Source: an uncultured Opitutaceae bacterium (lineage in GTDB: Bacteria; Verrucomicrobiota; Verrucomicrobiia; Opitutales; Opitutaceae). From it: a stretch of 64,000 nucleotides of DNA. The position numbers were made by a program, and so were the translations under genes. The DNA lies in contig CAJBES010000202.1 of assembly GCA_903952145.1 (NCBI GenBank), forward strand, positions 1 to 64,000. Reading direction: 5' to 3'. Position 1 is the first letter of the stretch. Every line of letters starts with the position of its first letter. The notes below the pieces were generated by a model. The model saw only the letters and a list, made by a program, of their open reading frames with translations. It did no database searches and had not been told where the DNA came from. Shown piece after piece: positions 9,143-17,588 of the stretch.

Positions 9143-10237
9143 TCATTCCGTCTGCACCACCACGAGATCGTCGAAGTGCAGGCCGCAGTAGACCTGGTCG
9201 CCCTCGTGGAAGGCCTCGCTGATCGCGCTTTCGTTGGCCACCAGCGCATGGAACCGCGTGCCGTGCTCGGTGGCCAGCAGGAGCTGGTCGGTCGCCCCTT
9301 GGAAAATCTCCTCCTCGATGCGGACCTCGAAGACGTTTTCCGCCTCCGGGCGCTGCCGGGAGATATGGATCTTCTCCGGCCGGATGGAAATCAGCGCCTT
9401 GACCGCGGCCGGCGGCAATTCGAGCGCAGAAATGGTCAGTTCGAGCCCGGAGGCGACGCGGACGCGGGCGGTGAGACCGTTGCGTCCGGTCACCGTGACG
9501 CTGAGCAGGTTGGCTTGGCCGATGAAATCGGCGGCAAAGGGCGAGCGCGGCCGGTGGTAAATCTCCGCAGCGCCTCCCAACTGCTCGATCCTCCCGCGAT
9601 TGATGACCGCAATGCGGTCACTCATCGTGAGGGCCTCCCCTTGGTCGTGTGTCACAAAGACAAAGGTGATCCCGAGGCGGCGTTGCAGCCGTTTCAGCTC
9701 GAGTTGCATCGTGTGGCGCAACTTGGCATCGAGGGCCGAGAGGGGCTCATCGAGCAGTAGCACCTTGGGCCGGCAGATGATCGCGCGGGCCAGGGCCACC
9801 CGTTGGCGCTGGCCACCCGAAAGCTGGTGCGGGTGGCGGTCGGCCACCTCGCCAAGCGACACGAGGTCGAGCGCATCACGGATGCGACCGGCCGCCTCCG
9901 CCGGCGGCACGCGCTGCATGCGCAAGCCGAAGCCGACGTTGTCGCGCACCGTGAGGTGAGGAAAGAGGGCGTAACTTTGGAACACCTGGTTGACGCTGCG
10001 GTGGTAAGGGGGGAGCGACGTGACGTCGCTCCCGTCCAGCAGTATGGACCCGGCATCCGGCGCCTCAAAGCCGGCCAGCAGGCGCAGCAGCGTGGTTTTG
10101 CCGCAACCGGAAGGTCCGAGCAGGGTGATGAATTCACCGGCGCGCACCGTGAGGCTCACATCGTCCACAGCAGTGAAGTCACCAAAGCGCTTGGTGACCC
10201 CGCAGAGCTCAATCATGGCGGAAGGGGCCGGTTTCAT
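9143..10237 (-). CDS. potA: Spermidine/putrescine ABC transporter ATP-binding protein
   Basis: 364 residues. The chosen start (MKPAPSAMIELCGVTKRFG) overlaps the potB stop as ATGA; an ATG seven codons on is also possible. It has Walker A GPSGCGKTT, Q-loop VFQSYALFPHLTV, signature LSGGQRQRVALARAI, Walker B VLLLDEPLSALD and an H-loop (FVTHDQ), followed by a C-terminal TOBE/OB regulatory domain from about residue 240. That architecture and the adjacent permeases and PotD fix it as the energising subunit of a polyamine-type importer at the inner membrane. It is the last gene of the potC-potD-potB-potA run. Distinguishing spermidine from putrescine specificity is not possible here. Confidence 0.93.
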   Translation of the reverse strand: MKPAPSAMIELCGVTKRFGDFTAVDDVSLTVRAGEFITLLGPSGCGKTTLLRLLAGFEAPDAGSILLDGSDVTSLPPYHRSVNQVFQSYALFPHLTVRDNVGFGLRMQRVPPAEAAGRIRDALDLVSLGEVADRHPHQLSGGQRQRVALARAIICRPKVLLLDEPLSALDAKLRHTMQLELKRLQRRLGITFVFVTHDQGEALTMSDRIAVINRGRIEQLGGAAEIYHRPRSPFAADFIGQANLLSVTVTGRNGLTARVRVASGLELTISALELPPAAVKALISIRPEKIHISRQRPEAENVFEVRIEEEIFQGATDQLLLATEHGTRFHALVANESAISEAFHEGDQVYCGLHFDDLVVVQTE

Positions 10238-11118
10238 GCGGCCAGTCGCGCCCCGCGGCGCTGCAGCAACACATAGGTCAGCGCGAACATGAGCATGAAC
10301 ACCACCCCGAGCGCCGCACCGAACGGCCAATCGCGGGCCTGCATGAACTGGTTTTGGATCACATTGCCGATCATGGGCACTTTGGCCCCGCCCATCAAGT
10401 CGGTGATCGCAAACATGCCGATCGCCGGCACGAAGACCAGCAGGGTGCCGGCGGCGATGCCTGGCATCGTGAGTGGGATGATCACTGAGGAAAAGGCCCG
10501 CAGGGGGCCCGCCCCCAGATCGTAGGCGGCTTCGACCAGGGCATGGTCAAGTTTCTCGGCGCTGCCGTAGATGGGCAGGATCATGAAGGGCAGATAGGCG
10601 TAAACGAGGCCGATCACCACGGCGGTGGGCGTGTAGAGCAGGCTCAGCGGTGTGACGGTCAAGTGCAGCGACTGCAGGAGGCCGTTCAGCAGCCCTTCCT
10701 GCTTGAGGATCGTGATCCAAGCATAGGTGCGAATGAGAAAACTCGTCCAGAATGGCACCATGACCAGCAGGAGCAGCTGGTTGCGCCGTTGCTCGCCGGC
10801 CCGGGCGATATAGTAGGCCACCGGGTAGCCGAGCACCACGCAGAGGAGCGTGGTGAGCCCGGCATAACCGATGGAGCGGAGAAAAATCCGGAGGTAAACC
10901 GGATCCAGCACGCGCTGGTAGTTTTCCCACGTGAAGGTGAAGATGACACCGCCGACCTCGTCGCGCTCGCAGAAACTGTAGACGAAAAGGATGGCCGCCG
11001 GCACGACGACAAACAGCAGCAGCCAGAGAACCATGGGGGCCAGCAAGGCCCAGGCCCGCCACCCCGGGGGGCGGCGGTCCGGGCCCGACGGCACTGCGGC
11101 GCTGGCGTCGGCGCTCAT
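10234..11118 (-). CDS. potB: Polyamine ABC transporter permease PotB
   Basis: 294 residues with six hydrophobic segments and the permease EAA-type loop (EAAYDLGAGPLRAFSSVIIPLTMPG), which contacts the ATPase. A cytoplasmic, proline-rich N-terminus (about 25 residues) precedes the first membrane segment WALLAPMVLWLLLFVVV. It corresponds to PotB/PotH-type inner-membrane permeases and pairs with PotC. Its stop overlaps the potA ATG by ATGA. The roughly 100 bp between potD and this start is the longest gap in the operon and could hold a secondary signal, though none is obvious. Confidence 0.92.
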   Translation of the reverse strand: MSADASAAVPSGPDRRPPGWRAWALLAPMVLWLLLFVVVPAAILFVYSFCERDEVGGVIFTFTWENYQRVLDPVYLRIFLRSIGYAGLTTLLCVVLGYPVAYYIARAGEQRRNQLLLLVMVPFWTSFLIRTYAWITILKQEGLLNGLLQSLHLTVTPLSLLYTPTAVVIGLVYAYLPFMILPIYGSAEKLDHALVEAAYDLGAGPLRAFSSVIIPLTMPGIAAGTLLVFVPAIGMFAITDLMGGAKVPMIGNVIQNQFMQARDWPFGAALGVVFMLMFALTYVLLQRRGARLAA

Positions 11119-11221
11119 GCGGGTGGCAGGCTGCGGCGGCGGGGAGCGCCGCCTCCGGTCCGCGGCGGGCCCGGCCGCCCCGCCCTGCCCGCGCCGCGTG
11201 GCACACCGTAGGATTGCTCCT

Positions 11222-12244
11222 TCACAGGGCGCTCTTGAGATCGGTGACGAGCTTGTCGATCACCGTGGCCGTCTTGCCGATGTCGCGAAAGGTTTCGAGC
11301 CGGCCCCCTTTGGGGTAGCTGGCGGGATTGGCCAGCTCTTCGGGCGTGAGCAGTTTGCGCGCCGCCAGGTTGGGATTGGTGTAGGGAAAGGCCGCGGAAA
11401 TGAGGCGCGAGACCTCGGGGCGCAGGATGTAATTGATGAACGCGTGCGCCTCATCCCGGTTTTTCGCCTTGGCGGGGATGGCGAGCACATCGACGAACTG
11501 GTGCGCACCCTCGGCTGGGAGCACATACTGGAACTTGCGGTCCTGGGTCCAGAGGATGGCCGCCTCGCCGCTCCAGACGACGCCGATATCCACGTCGCCA
11601 TTGAGCAGCGCGGTCTTGGGACTGTCGGAGTCGAAGACCTTCACGAGCTTGACCCACTCGGCGAGAAGCGGACGCACCTTGGCGAGGTTGGCGGGGGTGA
11701 CGTCATTGGCGGCGAGACCCTGGGCATAGAGCGCCCAGGTGACCAGCTCCCGGCTGTCGTTGAGCACGACGAGGCGGTTTTGGAACTTCGGCTGGAAAAT
11801 GTCGCGGTAGCCCCGGATGGGCTCATGCACCTTCCCGGTGTTGACCACGATGCCGACGGTGCCAGTCATGTAGGGCACGGTGTAGGCGCCGGCCGGATCA
11901 TGCGGCAGCCGCATGAGCGCCGGGTCGATGTTTTTGAGATTGGGCAACTTGGCGGGATCGAGCGGTGCCAGCATCTGGCGGCGGATCATCACCTCGGCCG
12001 CGTAGTCGGAGGGCTGGACGAGGTCGTAGGCTCCGCCCCCGGCCACGAGCTTGGAAAGCAATTCCTCGTTCGAGGCGAAGGTCTCGAAGTTCACCTTGAT
12101 GCCGGTTTCCGCGGTGAAACCGTCGAGGACGGCCTGCGGCACGTATTCGGACCAGCCGAACAGATTGACGACACCAGCGGCGGTCAAAGCCGAGGGCGCG
12201 AGGAGCACCGACAGCGCGAGGAGGCTGGATATGGGCAGTTTCAT
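11222..12244 (-). CDS. potD: Polyamine-binding periplasmic protein PotD
   Basis: 340 residues with a Sec signal peptide (MKLPISSLLALSVLLAPSALTAAG). The mature N-terminus VVNLFGWSEYVPQAVLDGF matches PotD/PotF, where the W-x-x-Y segment lines the polyamine pocket. Further hallmarks are DLVQPSDY and PYMTGTVGIVVNT. The length is that of PotD (about 348). It captures polyamine in the periplasm and hands it to PotB/PotC. It sits between the two permease genes rather than at the end of the operon, the more familiar position in E. coli potABCD. Ligand specificity is inferred from family. Confidence 0.92.
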   Translation of the reverse strand: MKLPISSLLALSVLLAPSALTAAGVVNLFGWSEYVPQAVLDGFTAETGIKVNFETFASNEELLSKLVAGGGAYDLVQPSDYAAEVMIRRQMLAPLDPAKLPNLKNIDPALMRLPHDPAGAYTVPYMTGTVGIVVNTGKVHEPIRGYRDIFQPKFQNRLVVLNDSRELVTWALYAQGLAANDVTPANLAKVRPLLAEWVKLVKVFDSDSPKTALLNGDVDIGVVWSGEAAILWTQDRKFQYVLPAEGAHQFVDVLAIPAKAKNRDEAHAFINYILRPEVSRLISAAFPYTNPNLAARKLLTPEELANPASYPKGGRLETFRDIGKTATVIDKLVTDLKSAL

Positions 12245-12261
12245 GGATGAGGTGGAAACAG

Positions 12262-13143
12262 TCAGCGATGGTTGAGTTTTCTCAGGTAAGCGGAAAAAAG
12301 GACGAAGGCCACGGTCGCAAGGATGAAGACGGCGGAAAGCGCATTCAGCATGGGATTAAGCCCAACGCGTGCCAAACCGAAGACCTGGATCGGCAGGGTC
12401 GTGGAAGCGGCGCTGCGGGTGAAGAACGTGACGATGAGTTCGTCCATCGAGAGGGTGAAGGCCATCAGCGCCCCGGCGACGATCGCCGGCCGCAGGCAGG
12501 GCAGGATGACGAACCAGAAGGATTGCAACGGGGTGGCCCCCAGATCCAGGGCCGCTTCCTCCAGCGCAGGGTCGAGGCCCTGCAGCCGCGCCTGCACGGC
12601 CACGAGCACAAACGGGAAACTGAAGGTCACATGCCCGATGATGACGGTCGTGAAGCCAAGGTTGAAGCCGATGGTGGCAAAAAGAATCAGCAGGCTGATG
12701 CCCATGAGAATCTCCGGCATCACCATCGGGATCGCCACCAGCGTCTGGATGCTGCGGGCCAGCCGGAAGCGGTAGCGGTGCAACAGCCAGGCGCCGACCG
12801 TGCCGAGAATGACGGCGAGCAGGGTGCTGATGCTCGCGATGATGAGGCTGTTTTTCGCCGCCCTGATGATCGGTCCGTTCTCCAGCAGCCGGACATACCA
12901 ATCCAGCGTGAAACCCGCCCAGAGGATGTTCAGCCGCGACGCGTTGAACGAATAGACCACCAGAATGACGATCGGCAGATAGAGGAAGCCGAAAACCAGC
13001 GCCGTCCAGAAGCCAAGGGTCCGGTGCAGCAGGACAATCCCGGAAGGAAGCCGGGGGCGCGGAGCTTGGAACGGAAACGCGGTGGGCAAGGTGCACTTTT
13101 TCACCGCATCGCCCCCGGCAACGCAAGCGGTTTGACTGGGCAC
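12262..13143 (-). CDS. potC: Polyamine ABC transporter permease PotC
   Basis: 293 residues from a GTG at 13143, one base after the AsmA stop codon; a second GTG at 13104 would give 280 residues and a more typical N-terminus. Six membrane segments, starting FWTALVFGFLYLPIVILVVYSFN, and the EAA loop EEAALDLGATPLQSFWFVILPCLRPA identify a PotC/PotI-type inner-membrane permease. It is the first gene of potC-potD-potB-potA and is only 17 bp upstream of potD. The near-contact with the preceding AsmA gene suggests one long transcript or translational coupling. Confidence 0.9.
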   Translation of the reverse strand: MPSQTACVAGGDAVKKCTLPTAFPFQAPRPRLPSGIVLLHRTLGFWTALVFGFLYLPIVILVVYSFNASRLNILWAGFTLDWYVRLLENGPIIRAAKNSLIIASISTLLAVILGTVGAWLLHRYRFRLARSIQTLVAIPMVMPEILMGISLLILFATIGFNLGFTTVIIGHVTFSFPFVLVAVQARLQGLDPALEEAALDLGATPLQSFWFVILPCLRPAIVAGALMAFTLSMDELIVTFFTRSAASTTLPIQVFGLARVGLNPMLNALSAVFILATVAFVLFSAYLRKLNHR

Positions 13144-13144
13144 C

Positions 13145-16138
13145 TCATTTCCCGCCGCCGAGCAGCTTGTTGAGGAGCTCGCCCGCGCCGGATTTGTCGA
13201 TCGCGAGATTGGTCAGGGCGCGGTTCAATTCGCCGGTGTCGGGCTGGCTGAGGGTGCCCCCGATGCGCAGCGGGAGATTGCACGCCGCGTAACCGAGTTC
13301 GTCGGGTTCCGCTTCCAGGGCCCCGAGAAATTTCAGCAGGTGCGCCGTGCGGCCGCGGGCGCGGAGTTTGAACTCCATCGCCAACGGACCGTCGAGCAGG
13401 GAGGTGCCGGGTTTCGCCCCGGCCTCGCCCACCCCGGTAAGGCGCAACTCGGGCGAGATGAGCGTGAAATTTTTCAACACGGCGGCCAGCGTGTCGTCCC
13501 GCACCACGATCACGCTGAGCTGGTCGTAAGGAATCGCCGACAGGGTTTTTGACAACTCGGACACCGCCTGCGCCCGGCTGGCGATGTCGCCGTATTCTTT
13601 CCTGCCGGTCATGGAGCCCAGCAGACTGCCCACGGCGGCGACGCCGGAGGCAATCCGGTTGGTGGTTTCGACCTTGCCTGCCACGCTGACCGGCAGGCCG
13701 TGGAACACCCCGCCCTTGCTCGTGAGCTGGAAATTGCCCCGGGTGGCCGCGGTGAGATTCGCCAGGGTTGCCGCGCGGCCGGTGAGCTGGCTGGTGATGT
13801 TGAAATTGCCGTCAACCGTGGCCGTCTGGCCGGGGTTCAGCGCCAGAAAAAGCGGCCTGGAATTGAAATTCCTGACGTCGAGGTCGGCGTTGATGGTGTA
13901 GGGCTGCGCAGACTGGGCGTCGAACAAAAGCCCGCCGGAAGCATTCGCCGAGGCACCCTCCCCCAGTCCGGCGCGGATACGCTCGAACTTCAGCGCCCCG
14001 CGCTCGATGAGCACGGTGCCCTGCACATCTCCAACCTCAAACTGGTCGTGGTAGTGCAGCTTTTTCAGGGCCACGGCGAGTTGGCCGCTGACGCCGTGCC
14101 AGAACGGTTGCGTTTCCTCCCGCCGGGGTTGGTCCGGCGCCGGCGTCGAGACCGGTGGACTGAGCAAGGCTGCGAGCAGCTGCACATCTTCAATGAAAAT
14201 CTCCTGACTTGTCACGCGGGCATCGGCTTTCAGGCCCTCCGGCCGCACCTGCAGCGTGCCCGCCAGTCCAATATCAGAGCGGCGCGCCTTCGCCTGGTTT
14301 TCAAAGGCCAGGGGCATATTAAAGGTGATCTGTCCTGCACCGGCGACATCCGCCCGGAGTTCGGCCGTGATGATGGGCAGCACCTCACCGGTGGACACGG
14401 CGAGATCGTCGGCACGGAAGCTGGCCTGCAATTCCTGGCGCAGGCCAAGACTGCCGGTGAATGCCCCCTGCAATTGGCCGCGCGTAAGGTTCGTCGAATC
14501 CTGCGCAAATGGCTGTTGCAACAGGCCGGGCAGTGCTGCACGCCAGCGGCCGGTGGCCTTGGTCAACTGGTCCCGGCCGGCCAGCCGACCGGCCTTGGCG
14601 GACAGGCTCAGCCATGGCACACCGCCACTGCTCGCCCGCAGTTCGGCGAGGTCAACCTGCCAACCTTGGGGCGAGTAGTCCGCCGAAAAATCCAAGGCCA
14701 GATCGAGCTTCGCGAGCAGGGGCCGGCCCGCCTCGGCCAGCGCCAGGCCGTCGATCTGCAGGGGAGCTCCGGACCGCAGCGCCAGCCCGCCTCCGGCCGC
14801 CCCAGCCTTGAGTTCGCCGCGCACCGCTCCGCCGGAAAGGGTATAGGGTTGGACAAAGGGGGCCACCCAGCCAACGGGCACGCCCTGCAGGTTGATCACG
14901 AGCAAATCCGCAGCCGGGTTGGCGACTTTGAGTTCGCCGGTGCCGGGGTTGAACACAAAGGCCTGCAGCGACTGGACGGTCAGCACGGGCGCGGCGGAGC
15001 TCACGTTCACCTTGAGCTGGTCGATGCGCACGGCACCGTCATGGAGGGTGACATCAAATTCGCCAAAGAGGCTGAGCGCGCCGACCGCGGCCAGTTCCGG
15101 CCGGAAGCTGGCGAGCCGGTCGGCGGAAGATTGCAGACGGCCGGCGGCATGGATGGCCTTGAAACCCGTGTCCGTTTCGAACATGCCCGCGCCCACGGCC
15201 GCAAAGGTGGGCAGCGACTGCCCGAGGACAAACGGCGCGAGGTCGGTGTCGCGCACGTCAAGTTTCCAGACGCCGCCGAGTCGGGCGCTGTCGGCCGGGA
15301 AGCTGGCCTGCAAGTCCACAAGGCGCTTGCCGACGGACTGGACGTTGAATGTGTAATTTTCGCCACCGGCCACACGGGCTGCGACCGCCTCAGCGGTGAG
15401 GTGCACCGCCTGCGGCAAAGCCGAACCGCCGGCAATGGCGTCAACTTTGGCGGCGAGCCGCGTGAAAGTGCGCGCCGTATCCATCGTCGCCTCCACGCTG
15501 CCGCTGACCTCGAGTTTGTTGACGGGCGACTCCCTGCCCGCGAGGGCGATGTCGGCGGCGAAAACGAAGCGACCGTCGCGGCCGGCGGCAAGCCCGCCGC
15601 CATGCAGCGTGACCGCAGCCCGGGCGGGGGCCTGGCCCGGGGTTCCGGGCAGCACCAGTTCGCCTTCCAGTTCGACGCCGTCGAGCGCCAGATCCACGGG
15701 AAGCTTGAGTTGTTCAAAGACCCCGCGGAAAACCAACGCCACGGCGGTGGCAGCCGCCTCAGCGGCGGGACTGGCAGGAGCAACGGCGCCGGCGCCCGGA
15801 GCGGAATACTTGGTCAGGTCGAGCGTCCAACCTTTGGCGATCAGGCGGGAGACCGTCACGCGTTCATGCAGCGCCGCGTCGAGCACCGACAACTGCACCT
15901 CGGCCACCGGCAGGGTCAGCACGGCGCCGCCATAGCCGGCTGACAATGTCTCCACCCGCACGCGCTGCCATCCGGCTGCGAGGCGCCCAAGCGAAACCGT
16001 GGCGCCCGGTTGCGCCGTCAGCATCCGGCGGGCGGCCCAGGTTTGGAAGGCCGGAGTGAGGGCCACCCCGGCCACCGCCAGGAGCAGGACCGCCAGCAGG
16101 GCGACGCCGAACAGGAGGAGGCGGATGAACTTCTTCAT
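13145..16138 (-). CDS. AsmA-family inner-membrane/periplasmic protein
   Basis: About 997 residues from the ATG of MKKFIRLLLFGVALLAVLL, which gives a single N-terminal membrane anchor; the longer open frame to 16330 has an arginine/serine-rich, non-coding-like start. The remainder is a long periplasmic beta-rich protein with AsmA/TamB-like features: an AsmA-like C-terminal region around residues 720-960 and repeated 'DLxV/LxL' strands. Such proteins are thought to bridge inner and outer membranes and help lipid or envelope transport. It lies 80 bp downstream of the tolC-like gene and touches potC. The family is assigned from architecture rather than a single diagnostic motif. Confidence 0.75.
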   Translation of the reverse strand: MKKFIRLLLFGVALLAVLLLAVAGVALTPAFQTWAARRMLTAQPGATVSLGRLAAGWQRVRVETLSAGYGGAVLTLPVAEVQLSVLDAALHERVTVSRLIAKGWTLDLTKYSAPGAGAVAPASPAAEAAATAVALVFRGVFEQLKLPVDLALDGVELEGELVLPGTPGQAPARAAVTLHGGGLAAGRDGRFVFAADIALAGRESPVNKLEVSGSVEATMDTARTFTRLAAKVDAIAGGSALPQAVHLTAEAVAARVAGGENYTFNVQSVGKRLVDLQASFPADSARLGGVWKLDVRDTDLAPFVLGQSLPTFAAVGAGMFETDTGFKAIHAAGRLQSSADRLASFRPELAAVGALSLFGEFDVTLHDGAVRIDQLKVNVSSAAPVLTVQSLQAFVFNPGTGELKVANPAADLLVINLQGVPVGWVAPFVQPYTLSGGAVRGELKAGAAGGGLALRSGAPLQIDGLALAEAGRPLLAKLDLALDFSADYSPQGWQVDLAELRASSGGVPWLSLSAKAGRLAGRDQLTKATGRWRAALPGLLQQPFAQDSTNLTRGQLQGAFTGSLGLRQELQASFRADDLAVSTGEVLPIITAELRADVAGAGQITFNMPLAFENQAKARRSDIGLAGTLQVRPEGLKADARVTSQEIFIEDVQLLAALLSPPVSTPAPDQPRREETQPFWHGVSGQLAVALKKLHYHDQFEVGDVQGTVLIERGALKFERIRAGLGEGASANASGGLLFDAQSAQPYTINADLDVRNFNSRPLFLALNPGQTATVDGNFNITSQLTGRAATLANLTAATRGNFQLTSKGGVFHGLPVSVAGKVETTNRIASGVAAVGSLLGSMTGRKEYGDIASRAQAVSELSKTLSAIPYDQLSVIVVRDDTLAAVLKNFTLISPELRLTGVGEAGAKPGTSLLDGPLAMEFKLRARGRTAHLLKFLGALEAEPDELGYAACNLPLRIGGTLSQPDTGELNRALTNLAIDKSGAGELLNKLLGGGK

Positions 16139-16217
16139 GAACGCAGGGCAATGACACCGCAGGGCGGCGAGAGTTGCGGTAAGGCCAAATGAAACCGCGC
16201 AACAGGGCGTGCGGGGT

Positions 16218-17588
16218 TCAGCCCTGCAGCAAAGGATCGGCCTCCCCGACGGCCTTGCGCATCGCGGCGAGCGCGATGTTGTAATTAAAATAGGCGACGA
16301 GCTGGTTGAGCCGGGCCTCAGTGAGCGCAACCTGACTGGTCAGCACATCCAGCTGCGTCGCGGTGCCGGCGCCGTAGCGGACATTCGCGAGGCGGAGGGC
16401 CTCGTTCGCCTGTTCGACGACCTTGCCGGAAGCATCGACGAGTTCCCATGCCTCGGTGAGCGAGGAGTGAGCCCGGCGGACCTCGACATCGATCGCGAGG
16501 GTGGTCTCATCCACGGCAAGCTTGGTCTGCATGAGCTGGGATTTCGCCTGCGCCACCCGGCCGGCGGTGGCGCGGCCGTCAAAGATATCCCATTGGGCCT
16601 GCAGGCCGGCGGTCCAACCATCGCGACGGTCGCCCCAACCGTTCGACGGACCGCCGCGCACCCAGTCATAGCGTCCGAAAGCCGCCACCTGCGGCAGCGC
16701 GCCGGCGCGGGAAACGACGACCCGCTGCTCGCCGGCGCCTTCGAGTTTGGCGAGACGCTGCAGTTCGGGGCGGTTGGCCCGGGCGCGGGTGAGGGCATCG
16801 CGCATATCGTAGGCCTTCTGCTCAATCTCGGAAAGCGAGCCGACGAACTGGGGGGTCTTGGAGATATTGGCACCGCTGACATTGGTGAAGCCGATCACCT
16901 GCCGGAGCTCCTCGATGGCGATGCGCAGGAAATTGCGCGAGGTGATCAGGGCGGGCCGGCCGTTGGCGAGCGCGACCTCGGCGCGGAGCACCTCGAAGTT
17001 CGAGACGGCCCCGGCCTCGAAACGGTTGCGGGCGTCTTTGAGCTGCTCCTCGAGCAGCTTGACGTTCTCCTCCTGCACCCCGATGCGCTGTTGGGCCAGC
17101 AGCACGGCAAAGAAACGGGTGCGCACAAGCAGGAGCTGTTCATTGATGACGCCCTGGAGTTCGAGGGCGGCCGCCTCGCGGACCAGCGTGGATCCCTTCA
17201 CCGAGGCCCGGACCCCACCGCCGGCGTAAACAACCTGGGTGGCCTGCACGGCGAAGCCCCAGTCGCGGTTCTGGGCGGGCATGGCGGAAGAGACCTCCTT
17301 GTCATTGCCGGAAAAGTCGCCGTTGGCACTGACGTTCGGAATCTGCCGGGAGCGTACCTCAAGGATCACGCCCTCCTGCTCCTTGATGCGCTCCTGTGCC
17401 TGGCGGATGGCATAGTTGTTATCGAGCGCAAAGGACAGGGCGTAGGCGAGGTTGAGCTCCTCCGGCACCTCATAGCTGGGGTCGGGCCGGCCGTCGCGCT
17501 GGAAGGGCGGTGGTTCCGCCATCAGGACGCAGACGGTGACCACGGGCAGGGCAAGAGCAAGAACCAGGGAGCGAAGGGACGTTTTCAT
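16218..17588 (-). CDS. TolC-family outer-membrane efflux protein
   Basis: 456 residues with a signal peptide (MKTSLRSLVLALALPVVTVCVLMA). Two internally similar halves of long helices separated by short strands are typical of the OEP/TolC fold; each has an 'ALxNRPEL'-like or 'AxxQxxIQ' helical repeat, e.g. LTRARANRPELQRLAKLEGA in the second half. It forms the outer-membrane duct of the tripartite efflux pump encoded upstream. Its ATG overlaps the RND gene stop (ATGA), so the pair is translationally coupled. Exported substrates are unknown. Confidence 0.9.
   Translation of the reverse strand: MKTSLRSLVLALALPVVTVCVLMAEPPPFQRDGRPDPSYEVPEELNLAYALSFALDNNYAIRQAQERIKEQEGVILEVRSRQIPNVSANGDFSGNDKEVSSAMPAQNRDWGFAVQATQVVYAGGGVRASVKGSTLVREAAALELQGVINEQLLLVRTRFFAVLLAQQRIGVQEENVKLLEEQLKDARNRFEAGAVSNFEVLRAEVALANGRPALITSRNFLRIAIEELRQVIGFTNVSGANISKTPQFVGSLSEIEQKAYDMRDALTRARANRPELQRLAKLEGAGEQRVVVSRAGALPQVAAFGRYDWVRGGPSNGWGDRRDGWTAGLQAQWDIFDGRATAGRVAQAKSQLMQTKLAVDETTLAIDVEVRRAHSSLTEAWELVDASGKVVEQANEALRLANVRYGAGTATQLDVLTSQVALTEARLNQLVAYFNYNIALAAMRKAVGEADPLLQG

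Noticed and set aside
13700-15943. 747-codon plus-strand frame across the AsmA gene
   Set aside because: Antisense shadow typical of GC-rich DNA; repetitive composition and no recognisable motif, while the minus strand encodes a coherent anchored protein.
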